Assembly: GCA_030154105.1 (NCBI GenBank)
Contig: JASKKP010000003.1
Coordinates: 62,001-126,000, forward strand
From: Bacillota bacterium
Lineage (GTDB): Bacteria > Bacillota > DTU030 > DUMP01
DNA: 64,000 nt
Direction of reading: 5' to 3'
The stretch's first letter is position 1. Every line of letters starts with the position of its first letter. The translations under genes and the position numbers were made by a program. The notes beneath the pieces are model-generated. The model was not told the origin of the DNA, searched no databases, and saw only the letters and a list, made by a program, of their open reading frames with translations. Below are positions 37,733 through 45,671 of the stretch, one piece after another.

Positions 37733-37749
37733 TTGGCATGTTCCTTGCA
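37733..37749 (+). promoter_or_regulatory. Sigma-54 (-24/-12) promoter of the dha operon
   Basis: TTGGCATGTTCCTTGCA matches the TGGCAY-N5-TTGCA consensus, with the invariant GG and GC separated by exactly 10 nt. It lies 63 nt upstream of the dhaK start codon. Confidence 0.9.
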
Positions 37750-37812
37750 CTGCCTTGGGGTAGGGCCGTATGGGAAGCGGCGTCATGAGCAAAAAAGAAG
37801 GAGGAGTAGAGG

Positions 37813-38811
37813 ATGAAAAAGCTCATTAACCAGCCGGATCGCGTGGTGGAGGATATGCTGGCGGGGATGGCCGCAGCCTATCCCCAGTACATCCGCCTGC
37901 TCCCGGACCTCAACGTGGTGGTGCGCGCGGATGCCCCGGTTAAAGGCAAAGTGGCGCTCGTTTCGGGTGGCGGCAGCGGCCACGAACCCACCCACGGCGG
38001 TTACGTGGGCCGCGGCATGCTGGACGCGGCCTGCGCGGGTAACGTCTTCACTTCTCCCACTCCCGACCAAGTGCTGGCGGCCATCAAGGCGGTAGATGGC
38101 GGCGCCGGCGTACTCCTGGTGGTAAAGAACTACACCGGCGATATCATGAACTTCGACATGGCGGCGGAGATGGCGGCGGCGGAGGGCATCGAGACGGCCA
38201 GCGTAGTGGTGAACGACGACGTGGCGGTGGAAAACAGCACGTGGACGCAGGGACGGCGCGGCATCGCCGGTACTATCTTTGTGCATAAGATCGCCGGCGC
38301 CAAGGCCCAGGCCGGCGGGAGCCTCTCCGAGGTGAAGGCCGTGGCCGAGAAGGTCATCGCCAACGTCCGGAGCATGGGCATGGCGCTTACCCCGTGCGTA
38401 GTGCCCGCGGCGGGCAAGCCGAACTTTACCCTGGCCGAGGATGAAATGGAGATCGGCATGGGCATTCACGGTGAACCGGGAACGCACCGCGAGAAGATCA
38501 AGACTGCCGATGAGATCACCGCCCACCTGACGGAAAAAGTCCTGAACGACCTGCCCTTTAAGAGCGGGGATGAGGTGGCGGTGATGGTTAACGGCTTGGG
38601 CGGGACGCCGCTCATGGAGCTCTTTATCGTCAATAAGAAAGTGGCCGCTATGCTGGCGGAGCGCGGCATCAAAGTCTTCCGCACCTACGTGGGCGAATTT
38701 ATGACTTCGCTGGAGATGGCCGGTTGCTCGGTGACCCTACTCAGACTTGATGAAGAGCTTAAGGAACTTCTGGCGGCCCCGGCCGACACCCCGGGGTTCA
38801 AGCAGCTCTAA
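37813..38811 (+). CDS. dhaK: PTS-dependent dihydroxyacetone kinase, substrate-binding subunit DhaK
   Basis: Product of 332 residues. GGGSGHEPTHGGYVGRGMLD near residue 55 is the DhaK signature, and GIHGEPG with His219 carries the residue that binds dihydroxyacetone covalently. ATG at 37813 after AAGGAGGAGTAGAGG. With DhaL and DhaM it phosphorylates dihydroxyacetone using PEP-derived phosphate. First gene of the sigma-54-controlled operon. Confidence 0.96.
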   Translation: MKKLINQPDRVVEDMLAGMAAAYPQYIRLLPDLNVVVRADAPVKGKVALVSGGGSGHEPTHGGYVGRGMLDAACAGNVFTSPTPDQVLAAIKAVDGGAGVLLVVKNYTGDIMNFDMAAEMAAAEGIETASVVVNDDVAVENSTWTQGRRGIAGTIFVHKIAGAKAQAGGSLSEVKAVAEKVIANVRSMGMALTPCVVPAAGKPNFTLAEDEMEIGMGIHGEPGTHREKIKTADEITAHLTEKVLNDLPFKSGDEVAVMVNGLGGTPLMELFIVNKKVAAMLAERGIKVFRTYVGEFMTSLEMAGCSVTLLRLDEELKELLAAPADTPGFKQL

Positions 38812-38821
38812 AGTTCTGGGG

Positions 38822-38844
38822 AGGGGCACCCGGACGGTGCCCCT
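38822..38844 (+). other. Intercistronic hairpin between dhaK and dhaL
   Basis: AGGGGCACC pairs perfectly with GGTGCCCCT around CGGAC. TAACCCTTTA follows, so it is not a clear terminator. It may set the dhaK to dhaL ratio by attenuating transcription or protecting the dhaK 3' end. Confidence 0.6.
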
Positions 38845-38879
38845 AACCCTTTACACTAAACGAGCGGGGGACGAAAAAA

Positions 38880-39518
38880 GTGCCTTTAACAGCCCAGGAA
38901 CTTATGGACATGATTCGCGCCATCGGGCAGACCCTAGAGGAGAATAAGGCGTTTCTGACGGAGCTAGACAGCGCCATCGGCGATGCCGACCACGGCATCA
39001 ACATGGCTAAGGGCTTCCACGCCGTGGAAGAGAAGCTACCGGACCTGACGGGAAAAGATGCGGGGACCATCTTAAAGACCGTAGGCATGACTCTGGTAAG
39101 CACTGTGGGCGGGGCGGCCGGACCGCTTTACGGTACGGCTTTTATGCGGGCCGGGATGGCCGTCGGGTCTAAGGAGGTACTGGATACCCGTGACCTGGTA
39201 CGGGCGCTGGAGGCGGCCATCCAAGGGATTAAGCAGAGGGGCAAGGCCGAACGCGGTGACAAAACGATGATCGACGCTTTGGAGCCGGCGTATGAGGCCA
39301 TCGAAAAAGAGATCGCCGCCGGCAAAGAGGCGGGCGCGGCCCTGGCCGCGGGCGTAGCGGCGGCGGAAGCCGGCGTGGAATATACCAAGGGTATCATCGC
39401 CCGCAAGGGCCGGGCAAGCTATCTCGGTGAGCGAAGCATCGGCCATCAAGATCCCGGTGCTACCTCTAGCTACCTCATTCTAAAGACGATGGCCGAATTT
39501 CTGTCTGGGAGGAAGTAA
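38880..39518 (+). CDS. dhaL: Dihydroxyacetone kinase ADP-binding subunit DhaL
   Basis: Product of 212 residues. AIGDADHGINMAKGF near residue 35 provides the Mg-binding aspartates, and GGAAGPLYGTAF and a C-terminal GRASYLGERSIGHQDPG complete the nucleotide site. GTG start at 38880 after an AGCGGGGGACG stretch. DhaL keeps bound ADP as coenzyme and is rephosphorylated by DhaM. 1 nt separates its stop from the next gene. Confidence 0.95.
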   Translation: MPLTAQELMDMIRAIGQTLEENKAFLTELDSAIGDADHGINMAKGFHAVEEKLPDLTGKDAGTILKTVGMTLVSTVGGAAGPLYGTAFMRAGMAVGSKEVLDTRDLVRALEAAIQGIKQRGKAERGDKTMIDALEPAYEAIEKEIAAGKEAGAALAAGVAAAEAGVEYTKGIIARKGRASYLGERSIGHQDPGATSSYLILKTMAEFLSGRK

Positions 39519-39519
39519 C

Positions 39520-40044
39520 ATGGCGGAACTTAGTGGAAAGCGGGTAGCCGTTCTCGTGGAGGAGGGCTTCGAAGACTTGGAGCTCTGGTACCCCGTCCTG
39601 CGCCTTAGGGAGGCCGGGGCTACCGTGGAAGTTATCGGCACGGGCAGCGCCCCGGAATACCGGGGAAAGTACGGGCTTTTAAGCCGCCCGGATAAGACCA
39701 TTGATCAGGTGCAGGCAAAGGATTATGACGGTCTGGTGGTGCCGGGCGGCTGGGCGCCGGATAAACTGCGCCGCTACAGTGCGGTGCTGGCCTTTGTGCG
39801 CGAAATTTTCGCCGCGCAAAAGCCTGTAGGTGCCATCTGCCACGCCCCGTGGGTCTTAATTTCCGCCGGCGTTCTGAAGGGCAGAACGGCCACGTCGGTG
39901 GTGGCGATCAAGGATGATGTGGAAAACGCCGGTGCTTCTTGGGTGGATAGGCCGGTAGTCCAGGACGGCAATCTAATCACCTCGCGCAAACCCGACGATC
40001 TGCCCGATTTCTGCCGCACCCTGATCGCCGCCTTCGCTAGATAG
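39520..40044 (+). CDS. DJ-1/PfpI-family protein in the dha operon
   Basis: Product of 174 residues. GAICHAPWVLISAG contains the nucleophilic Cys of the DJ-1/PfpI fold, with the family's N-terminal VAVLVEEGFEDLELWYPVLRL segment holding the conserved Glu. Members act as proteases, glyoxalases or deglycases. Placed between dhaL and dhaM, it may deal with methylglyoxal or glycation damage arising from triose metabolism; this is inference from context. ATG at 39520. Confidence 0.88.
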   Translation: MAELSGKRVAVLVEEGFEDLELWYPVLRLREAGATVEVIGTGSAPEYRGKYGLLSRPDKTIDQVQAKDYDGLVVPGGWAPDKLRRYSAVLAFVREIFAAQKPVGAICHAPWVLISAGVLKGRTATSVVAIKDDVENAGASWVDRPVVQDGNLITSRKPDDLPDFCRTLIAAFAR

Positions 40045-40055
40045 AAGGGCCGACC

Positions 40056-40451
40056 ATGGTAGGCATAGTTATCGTTTCCCATTCCGCCGAGGTGGCGGAA
40101 GGCACCAAGAAGCTGGCGCAACAGATGACTCCTCCGGAGCTGCCGCTCGCCGCCGCCGGTGGCACGCGCGACGGCCGCCTGGGCACGGATGCCACGCTTA
40201 TCCAAGAAGCTATCCAGTCCGTGGCCGGCCCGGACGGGGTGGTGGTGTTGGCCGACCTGGGAAGCGCCGTTCTCAGCACGGAGATGGCGCTGGAGCTTCT
40301 TCCGGCCGAAGTACGGGAGCGGGTGGTGCTGGCCGATGCGCCGCTGGTGGAAGGAGCCGTGGCGGCGGCCGTGGAAAGCAGCTTGGGTAAGAGTTTGGTC
40401 GAGGTGAAGGCGGCGGCTGAGGCGGCGCGGAATCTGAGCAAGGTTTCCTGA
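40056..40451 (+). CDS. dhaM: PTS-dependent dihydroxyacetone kinase phosphotransfer subunit DhaM (EIIA domain only)
   Basis: Product of 131 residues beginning MVGIVIVSHSAEVAEG, with the phosphorylated His9 of the mannose-type EIIA fold. VVVLADLGSAVLSTEMAL is the second family signature. In E. coli DhaM is a fusion of EIIA, HPr and part of enzyme I; here those parts are separate proteins encoded by this and the next two genes. Passes phosphate from HPr to DhaL. ATG at 40056. Confidence 0.93.
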   Translation: MVGIVIVSHSAEVAEGTKKLAQQMTPPELPLAAAGGTRDGRLGTDATLIQEAIQSVAGPDGVVVLADLGSAVLSTEMALELLPAEVRERVVLADAPLVEGAVAAAVESSLGKSLVEVKAAAEAARNLSKVS

Positions 40452-40509
40452 ACGGGATTGAACCGAGAGATAACCTTAGGAGAAGTTTGATGTAGGTAAG
40501 GGGAAGAGC

Positions 40510-40779
40510 ATGCAGCAGCGAACGGTTACGCTCACGAACAAACTCGGCCTTCACGCCCGGCCCGCGGCGGCTTTTGTGCAGAAGGCCAACCAGTTTCAAG
40601 CGGCGATCTCCGTGCGGGCAGGGCAGAAAGAAGCGAACGCCAAGAGCATCCTCAGCATTCTCGCCCTCGGGGCCCGGCAGGGCGATACCATAACCATCGT
40701 GGCCGACGGTCCTGACGAGGAACGGGCGTTGGCGGAGCTGTGCGCCTTTCTCGCTGCGGGCTGTGGCGAAGGCAACTGA
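40510..40779 (+). CDS. ptsH: HPr-family phosphocarrier protein
   Basis: Product of 89 residues. LTNKLGLHARPAAAFVQKA carries the phosphoryl-accepting His15, and NAKSILSILALGARQGD contains the Ser46-type regulatory site. ATG at 40510. It receives phosphate from the enzyme I encoded next and probably serves DhaM. Because it lies in the dha operon with no sugar PTS permease nearby, it may be dedicated to dihydroxyacetone phosphorylation. Confidence 0.95.
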   Translation: MQQRTVTLTNKLGLHARPAAAFVQKANQFQAAISVRAGQKEANAKSILSILALGARQGDTITIVADGPDEERALAELCAFLAAGCGEGN

Positions 40780-40803
40780 AGCTAACTATGGGGGCTGGAA
40801 AAT

Positions 40804-42516
40804 GTGTGGCAGGGCGTAGGAGCCGCGCCGGGAATTGCCATCGGCCCGGCGGTGGTGGTCAAAAGATCCCAAGGGGAGGTTTCCTCGGAAACCGGGGCCG
40901 CTATTGATCCCCGGCGAGAAGAGGCGCGCCTGGCGGAAGCCGAACGGGCCGTGCGCGCAGAAATTGCCGCCCTGCGGGAACGGACGGAGCGCGAGCTCGG
41001 CGCAGAGCAGGCTGCGATTTTTACCGCCCACCTCCTCATGCTGGAAGACCCGGCCCTGGTGGGCGAAGCGCGGCGTCTCATTGCCACCGAAGGGCTCTCG
41101 GCGGTTACGGCCGTAAAGCGCGTGGTGGCCGAATTAAGCGCGACCTTGGCCGCCCTCCCCGACGAGTACCTGCGCGAGCGGGCGGCCGACGTGCGCGACG
41201 TGGGAGAGCGCCTTCTGGCCTACCTGACCGGAACGGCGGAGCAGGAACTGGTCCTTAAGGAACCGGCAGTGGTGGTGGGAACGGACCTTACGCCGTCCCA
41301 GACCGCGCGGCTGCCTAAGGATAAACTTCTCGGCCTCGCCAGCGCCGCCGGCGGGCGCACCTCGCACGTGGCCATCCTGGCCCGCTCGCTGGGTATCCCC
41401 GCCGTGGTGGGCTTGGGTGAGGCGTGGATAAGCGAGGTGCGCGACGGGGACCTCCTGGTAGTGGATGGGACGCAGGGCCTCGTCCTGGTAAACCCGGACT
41501 CCGCCGAGCTCGCCGCCTGGCGTAAGCGACAGGCACAGGAAAAGGCGGAAAAGGAGCGCCTGGCCGCCCTCCGTTCTTTGCCCGCCGTAACCAGTGACGG
41601 CCGGCGGCTGGAGCTTGCGGCCAATATCGGAAGCCCGGCGGATGTGGAAGTAGCCAAGGCCTCTGGGGCGGAGGGCGTAGGGCTCTTGCGCACCGAATTC
41701 CTCTATATGGATAGAAATGAACTTCCCACCGAAGACGAGCAGTTCGAAGCCTACCGCGCCGTCGCTCGGGCTTTCTCTCCCCAGCCCGTGATCATCCGCA
41801 CTCTAGACGTGGGCGGGGACAAGGACATTCCCTACCTCGGGCTGAAGCGCGAAGAAAACCCCTTTCTGGGCCTTAGGGCCATACGGTTTTCCCTGGCGCG
41901 CCCGGACATTTTCCGGACGCAGCTTAGGGCCATCCTCAGGGCGAGCTCCTACGGCAACGTGAAAATCATGTTTCCCATGGTTGCCGCCCTTCAAGAAGTG
42001 CGGGCGGCCCGGGCGCACCTCGAGGCCGTACGGGAGGAACTAACTGCGGCGGGGGAGAAGGTGGCGCAAAGAATTGAGGTCGGAATCATGGTGGAGGTGC
42101 CGGCGGCCGCTCTGGCAGCCGACCTCTTGGCTTCGGAAGTGGACTTTTTCAGCATCGGCTCGAACGACCTCATCCAGTACACCTTAGCTGCCGACCGCCA
42201 CAACGAACGGGTAGCCTACCTATATGAACCCTTCCACCCTGCCGTGTTGCGCCTTATCGAGCGCACCATCAGCGCCGCCCACCGGGCGGGGATTTGGGCC
42301 GGGATGTGCGGGGAACTCGCCGGCGACCCGCTGGCCGCGCCGCTCCTTTTGGGGCTGGGGCTGGATGAGTTCAGCATGGCGGCGAGTTCGATTCCGGTGG
42401 TGAAGGAGCGCCTGCGCTCCCTAAGCTACGAAGAGGCCCAGGGCCTGGCGCGCGTGGCCCTGTCTCTACCGGACGCCGAAGCCGTGCGCGCGCTTCTCGC
42501 CGAACGAAGGGAGTAA
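40804..42516 (+). CDS. ptsI: PTS enzyme I (phosphoenolpyruvate-protein phosphotransferase)
   Basis: Product of 570 residues, the full enzyme I length. [21 protein letters not shown] contains the phosphorylated His188; [15 protein letters not shown] and the PEP-binding [19 protein letters not shown] and [11 protein letters not shown] segments follow. GTG start at 40804 after GGGGGCTGGAAAAT. Takes phosphate from PEP and gives it to HPr. Last gene of the dha operon; a bidirectional terminator follows. Confidence 0.95.
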   Translation: MWQGVGAAPGIAIGPAVVVKRSQGEVSSETGAAIDPRREEARLAEAERAVRAEIAALRERTERELGAEQAAIFTAHLLMLEDPALVGEARRLIATEGLSAVTAVKRVVAELSATLAALPDEYLRERAADVRDVGERLLAYLTGTAEQELVLKEPAVVVGTDLTPSQTARLPKDKLLGLASAAGGRTSHVAILARSLGIPAVVGLGEAWISEVRDGDLLVVDGTQGLVLVNPDSAELAAWRKRQAQEKAEKERLAALRSLPAVTSDGRRLELAANIGSPADVEVAKASGAEGVGLLRTEFLYMDRNELPTEDEQFEAYRAVARAFSPQPVIIRTLDVGGDKDIPYLGLKREENPFLGLRAIRFSLARPDIFRTQLRAILRASSYGNVKIMFPMVAALQEVRAARAHLEAVREELTAAGEKVAQRIEVGIMVEVPAAALAADLLASEVDFFSIGSNDLIQYTLAADRHNERVAYLYEPFHPAVLRLIERTISAAHRAGIWAGMCGELAGDPLAAPLLLGLGLDEFSMAASSIPVVKERLRSLSYEEAQGLARVALSLPDAEAVRALLAERRE

Positions 42517-42523
42517 AGAAAAG

Positions 42524-42552
42524 GCCCTGGCGATTAAGGCCAGGGCTCTTTT
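42524..42552 (+). terminator. Convergent terminator between ptsI and the DtxR-family gene
   Basis: GCCCTGGC (42524-42531) and GCCAGGGC (42539-42546) close a 7-nt loop, followed by TCTTTT; on the other strand the hairpin is trailed by CTTTTC. It overlaps the last codons of the convergent - strand gene and can serve both directions. Confidence 0.8.
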
Positions 42553-43019
42553 CCGCTCCGGAACTCTTCCCAGGCGGCCCGGCAGTCCGGGTGCCGGGCG
42601 AAAAAGGCGAGCAGCTTTTCTACGGCCTGGAGGGCGGGGGAACTGATGTTGTGCTCGATTTTTTCCGCATCCTCCAGCACTTCTCCTACCCCGAGGAAGC
42701 GGAGGAAACTTTCCAGCGTGTTGTGACGGCGGAGGAGAAAGCGCCCGATTTCTTCCCCGCGCGGCGTCAGCCGGATGATGCTGTATTTTTCATAGACCAG
42801 AAAATCGGCTTCGGCCAGCCGCTGGATCATGCGCGAGGCCGAGGGCGGCTGCACGTGCAGGGCCTGCGCGACCTCCAGCACCCGGGTGTAGCCCTCCTCG
42901 GCAGACAAGCGGTAGATCATCTCCAGGTAGTCCTCCATGCTGGGGGTAAGGCTATCCGGATGCTGGGAGCTGTGTAGGGAGTAGCCGCGAAAAGTGTAAA
43001 AATCTTTACTGCCTCTCAT
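42534..43019 (-). CDS. DtxR/MntR-family metal-dependent regulator
   Basis: Product of 161 residues. The N-terminal winged helix (PSMEDYLEMIYRLSAEEGYTRV and ALHVQPPSASRMIQRLAEA) is typical of DtxR/MntR, followed by the metal-dimerisation segment HNTLESFLRFLGV and EDAEKIEHNIS. No C-terminal SH3 domain, so MntR-like in size. ATG at 43019. It is downstream of feoA-feoB on the same strand and is likely the Fe(II)- or Mn(II)-responsive controller of that operon. Confidence 0.9.
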   Translation of the reverse strand: MRGSKDFYTFRGYSLHSSQHPDSLTPSMEDYLEMIYRLSAEEGYTRVLEVAQALHVQPPSASRMIQRLAEADFLVYEKYSIIRLTPRGEEIGRFLLRRHNTLESFLRFLGVGEVLEDAEKIEHNISSPALQAVEKLLAFFARHPDCRAAWEEFRSGKEPWP

Positions 43020-43080
43020 CCTCGATTCCCCCCGGCAGCAGATTTTCCCGCTTTCTAATTCTATGGCACAGGCGGGCCGT

Positions 43081-44472
43081 TCAGAACCCTGCCAGGATAA
43101 GGTTAAGGAGGACGAGAACGAAAGCGGCTACCGTGAGAGGAAGGAAAAAGGCTACGGTGGTCCAGCGCAGGCTGCGCGTTTCCCGGTAAATGGTCCAAAG
43201 GGTCGTGCTGCAGGGAAAATGGAGGAGGGAAAAGAGCATCACCGAAAGCGCCGTACCTAAATGCCACCCGTGGGCGGTAAGGAGGGCGTGGAGGGCGGCC
43301 AGGCTGTCTGGGTAAATAAGGGCGCCTTCGGCGAGGTACGTCATCACCGCAATGGGTAGCACGATCTCGTTGGCCGGCAGGCCTAAAAAGAAGGCGAGCA
43401 AGACGACGCCGTCTAGGCCCAGGAGCCGCGCCGGTCTGTCAAGCCAATCCGCCGCGCGGAGGAGAAGGCTGGTTCCTCCCAGATGGGTGTTGGCCAAAAG
43501 CCAGGTCACTGCGCCGGCCGGGGCGGCCATGGTGACGGCGCGGCCCAGGACGAAAATGGTGCGGTCCAGGAGGGAGCGCACGAGGATCCGCGACACTTGG
43601 GGAGGCCGGTACGGTGGCAGTTCGAGAAGAAAGGCCGAAGGGATGCCTCTGAGCAGGGTTCGCGTGAGCAGCCAGGAGACCAGAAAAGTTATGGCCACGC
43701 CCACGAGAACCAGGGCCAGTACGGCCAGGGCCGAAAAAAGGGCGGCTCCGGGGAAGAAAACTGCACCCCTGATAAACAGGGTACTTAGGGCGATTAGCGT
43801 AGGAAAGCGGCCGTTGCAAGGTATGAAACTATTGGTCAGGACGGCGATAAGCCGTTCGCGCGGCGACTCGATGATGCGGCAGGCGATGACCCCGGCGGCG
43901 TTGCAGCCGAAGCCCATGCTCATGGTTAAGGCCTGCTTGCCGTGGGCTCCGGCCCACTGAAAGAGGCGATCCAGGTTAAAAGCCGCGCGGGGGAGATACC
44001 CGAGGTCTTCGAGCAGGCTGAAAAGGGGAAAGAAGATGGCCATCGGAGGAAGCATCACGGCTACCACCCAGCTCGTCGTCCGGTAAACGCCGAAGACCAG
44101 AAGGCCGTGGAACCAGGCCGGTGTTCCCCAACCCGTAAGCGCGGCGTTCAGTGCCGCCTCGCCGCGGGCGAAAAGGGCGGAGAGAAGCTGCGAAGGGTAG
44201 TTGGCGCCCTCTAGGGTAAGCCAGAAAATTCCCGTTAAAAGAAGTAGCATGATGGGAAAGCCAAACTCTCGCGAGGTAAGGAGGAGGTCGAGGCGCTCCT
44301 GCCAAGCCGGTGCCGGCTTCGCCTGATTTTTCAGAGTGCGGGCGGCAATGGCCTGCGCCTCCGCGTAGATCGTCCTTGCCAACTCATCGTGCAGGGCGGC
44401 GGGGGCCAGGGAGCGCGCTTGCTGCCAGGCTTGAACCAGGGCATGTCGCTCCCGGTTTTCTAATTCAACCAT
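43081..44472 (-). CDS. feoB: FeoB membrane domain (split ferrous iron transporter, permease part)
   Basis: Product of 463 residues with about ten membrane segments and the FeoB gate motifs SMGFGCNAAGVIACRIIESPRER and NSFIPCNGRFPTLIAL. The usual N-terminal GTPase domain is absent and encoded by the next gene upstream on this strand. The two overlap by 13 nt in different frames. ATG at 44472 has its own ribosome site (GGGAGGGTGGGAGC), which argues for a genuine split rather than a sequencing frameshift. Carries Fe(II) across the inner membrane. Confidence 0.9.
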   Translation of the reverse strand: MVELENRERHALVQAWQQARSLAPAALHDELARTIYAEAQAIAARTLKNQAKPAPAWQERLDLLLTSREFGFPIMLLLLTGIFWLTLEGANYPSQLLSALFARGEAALNAALTGWGTPAWFHGLLVFGVYRTTSWVVAVMLPPMAIFFPLFSLLEDLGYLPRAAFNLDRLFQWAGAHGKQALTMSMGFGCNAAGVIACRIIESPRERLIAVLTNSFIPCNGRFPTLIALSTLFIRGAVFFPGAALFSALAVLALVLVGVAITFLVSWLLTRTLLRGIPSAFLLELPPYRPPQVSRILVRSLLDRTIFVLGRAVTMAAPAGAVTWLLANTHLGGTSLLLRAADWLDRPARLLGLDGVVLLAFFLGLPANEIVLPIAVMTYLAEGALIYPDSLAALHALLTAHGWHLGTALSVMLFSLLHFPCSTTLWTIYRETRSLRWTTVAFFLPLTVAAFVLVLLNLILAGF

Positions 44473-45206
44473 GCTCCCACCCTCCCGGGCTCTAGCGACG
44501 GGCGGCGCTCAGGGCTTACCTCTTGGGCGGCGGGGTACCCCAGGCGCGCCAAGAGGGCTACGTCGTTTTCCAAAAGGCGCAGGGCCAGCCAACGCGGGTT
44601 GAACCGGCCGATCAAGGGAGCCAGGAAGGGCATGAGGTGTGCTACGGCAGTTTCTACTTCTGCGCCGTAGGTTATTCGGCGCGGCTTCGGAACGGCACGG
44701 CCGGTGGCTACGTCCAGGATTGCCTCTTTCAACTCTTCAAGGCCTTCCCCCCGGCGGGCGGCACACGGGACCACCGGGACGGCGAGCTCATGCGCCAAAA
44801 GCCCTGTGTCCACCTCCAGCGCCAGGCGCCGGGCTTCGTCCATCAAGTTAAGGCAGACGATGACGCTCGGTGTCAGTTCCAGCACTTGGAGCACCAGGTT
44901 GAGGTTGCGTTCCAGGCGGGTGGCATCGGTAACCACCACGGTGGCCGCCGGGCGTTCGAAACAGATGAAGTCGCGGGTGACCTCTTCGTCGGGCGAGTTG
45001 GGGAAAAGGGAATACGTTCCCGGCAGGTCCACTAAAGTAAAGCGCAGGCCGCGCCAGGCGAACTCGCCCCGGGCCAAGGTGACGGTCTTTCCCGGCCAGT
45101 TGCCCGTATGCTGCCTGAGGCCCGTGAGGGCGTTAAAGACCGTACTTTTTCCGGTGTTCGGATTACCGGCGAGGGCCACCAGCAGGCCTTTGCTTAAAGA
45201 CATCAT
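44460..45206 (-). CDS. feoB: FeoB GTPase domain (split ferrous iron transporter, N-terminal part)
   Basis: Product of 248 residues. GNPNTGKSTVFNALTG is the P-loop (G1), VDLPGTYSLFP is G3, and CLNLMDEA is G4; a helical GDI-like region follows. It ends where the first membrane helix of FeoB would begin. ATG at 45206 overlaps feoA by 4 nt. It would act in trans with the membrane protein encoded next to form a complete FeoB. Confidence 0.92.
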   Translation of the reverse strand: MMSLSKGLLVALAGNPNTGKSTVFNALTGLRQHTGNWPGKTVTLARGEFAWRGLRFTLVDLPGTYSLFPNSPDEEVTRDFICFERPAATVVVTDATRLERNLNLVLQVLELTPSVIVCLNLMDEARRLALEVDTGLLAHELAVPVVPCAARRGEGLEELKEAILDVATGRAVPKPRRITYGAEVETAVAHLMPFLAPLIGRFNPRWLALRLLENDVALLARLGYPAAQEVSPERRPSLEPGRVGAWLN

Positions 45207-45460
45207 CCTACCCTCCTTACTTTGATCTGCCGTGCCACGGCAACCCTCAGGGCTATGGCCGCACCCCGGGCTTTATAGGCTACGGGATCGCCCAGAGGGC
45301 TTTTAAACAGGACCTCTATTCTCGTTCCCGGCACTAAGCCCAGATCGAGAAGGCGCCTTCTTAAGGCCCCGGTTGCTTCTAAGGTGGTAATCTCACCGCT
45401 TTCCCCAGGAGATAGGGAGGCGAGGGTAGTTTCTTCGCCGCTCGGCACTGGGCGTTGCAC
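45203..45460 (-). CDS. feoA: FeoA-like ferrous iron transport protein
   Basis: Product of 85 residues from the GTG at 45460, an SH3-like domain with LRRRLLDLGLVPGTRIEVLF, the FeoA signature. The frame is open to a TTG at 45490, but that TTG has no ribosome site, while the GTG is preceded by GGGGGGACGAAAA. First gene of a feoA-feoB-feoB-dtxR operon on the - strand. FeoA assists FeoB in Fe(II) uptake. Confidence 0.85.
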   Translation of the reverse strand: MQRPVPSGEETTLASLSPGESGEITTLEATGALRRRLLDLGLVPGTRIEVLFKSPLGDPVAYKARGAAIALRVAVARQIKVRRVG

Positions 45461-45671
45461 TTTTCGTCCCCCCAAATCTAGCGTTGTCAAACAAACTTAG
45501 CCTGCATTAACTTCGCTGCCATCTTATGCGGCCTAAGTGCCGGCTGCTACCTAGAGCAGGAATCGGCCGACCCGTGGCGAATTAGAACGGGAAAAGGTTT
45601 GGACAAGGGGAGCGAAAAAGGAGCGGGCGCAGAAGGAAAAAAGAGCGGGCGCGTACAAAGGAGGGGAGAGG
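45461..45671. other. Divergent intergenic region between feoA and the pdu two-component system
   Basis: About 210 nt shared by feoA (leftward) and the PocR-kinase gene (rightward). No convincing promoter or Fur/DtxR-type palindrome was found. The stretch near 45600-45670 is purine-rich on the + strand. Confidence 0.4.

Noticed and set aside
44460-44472. feoB split as a sequencing frameshift
   Set aside because: The second gene has its own ATG with a strong ribosome site and the break falls between domains; kept as a real split, though resequencing would settle it.
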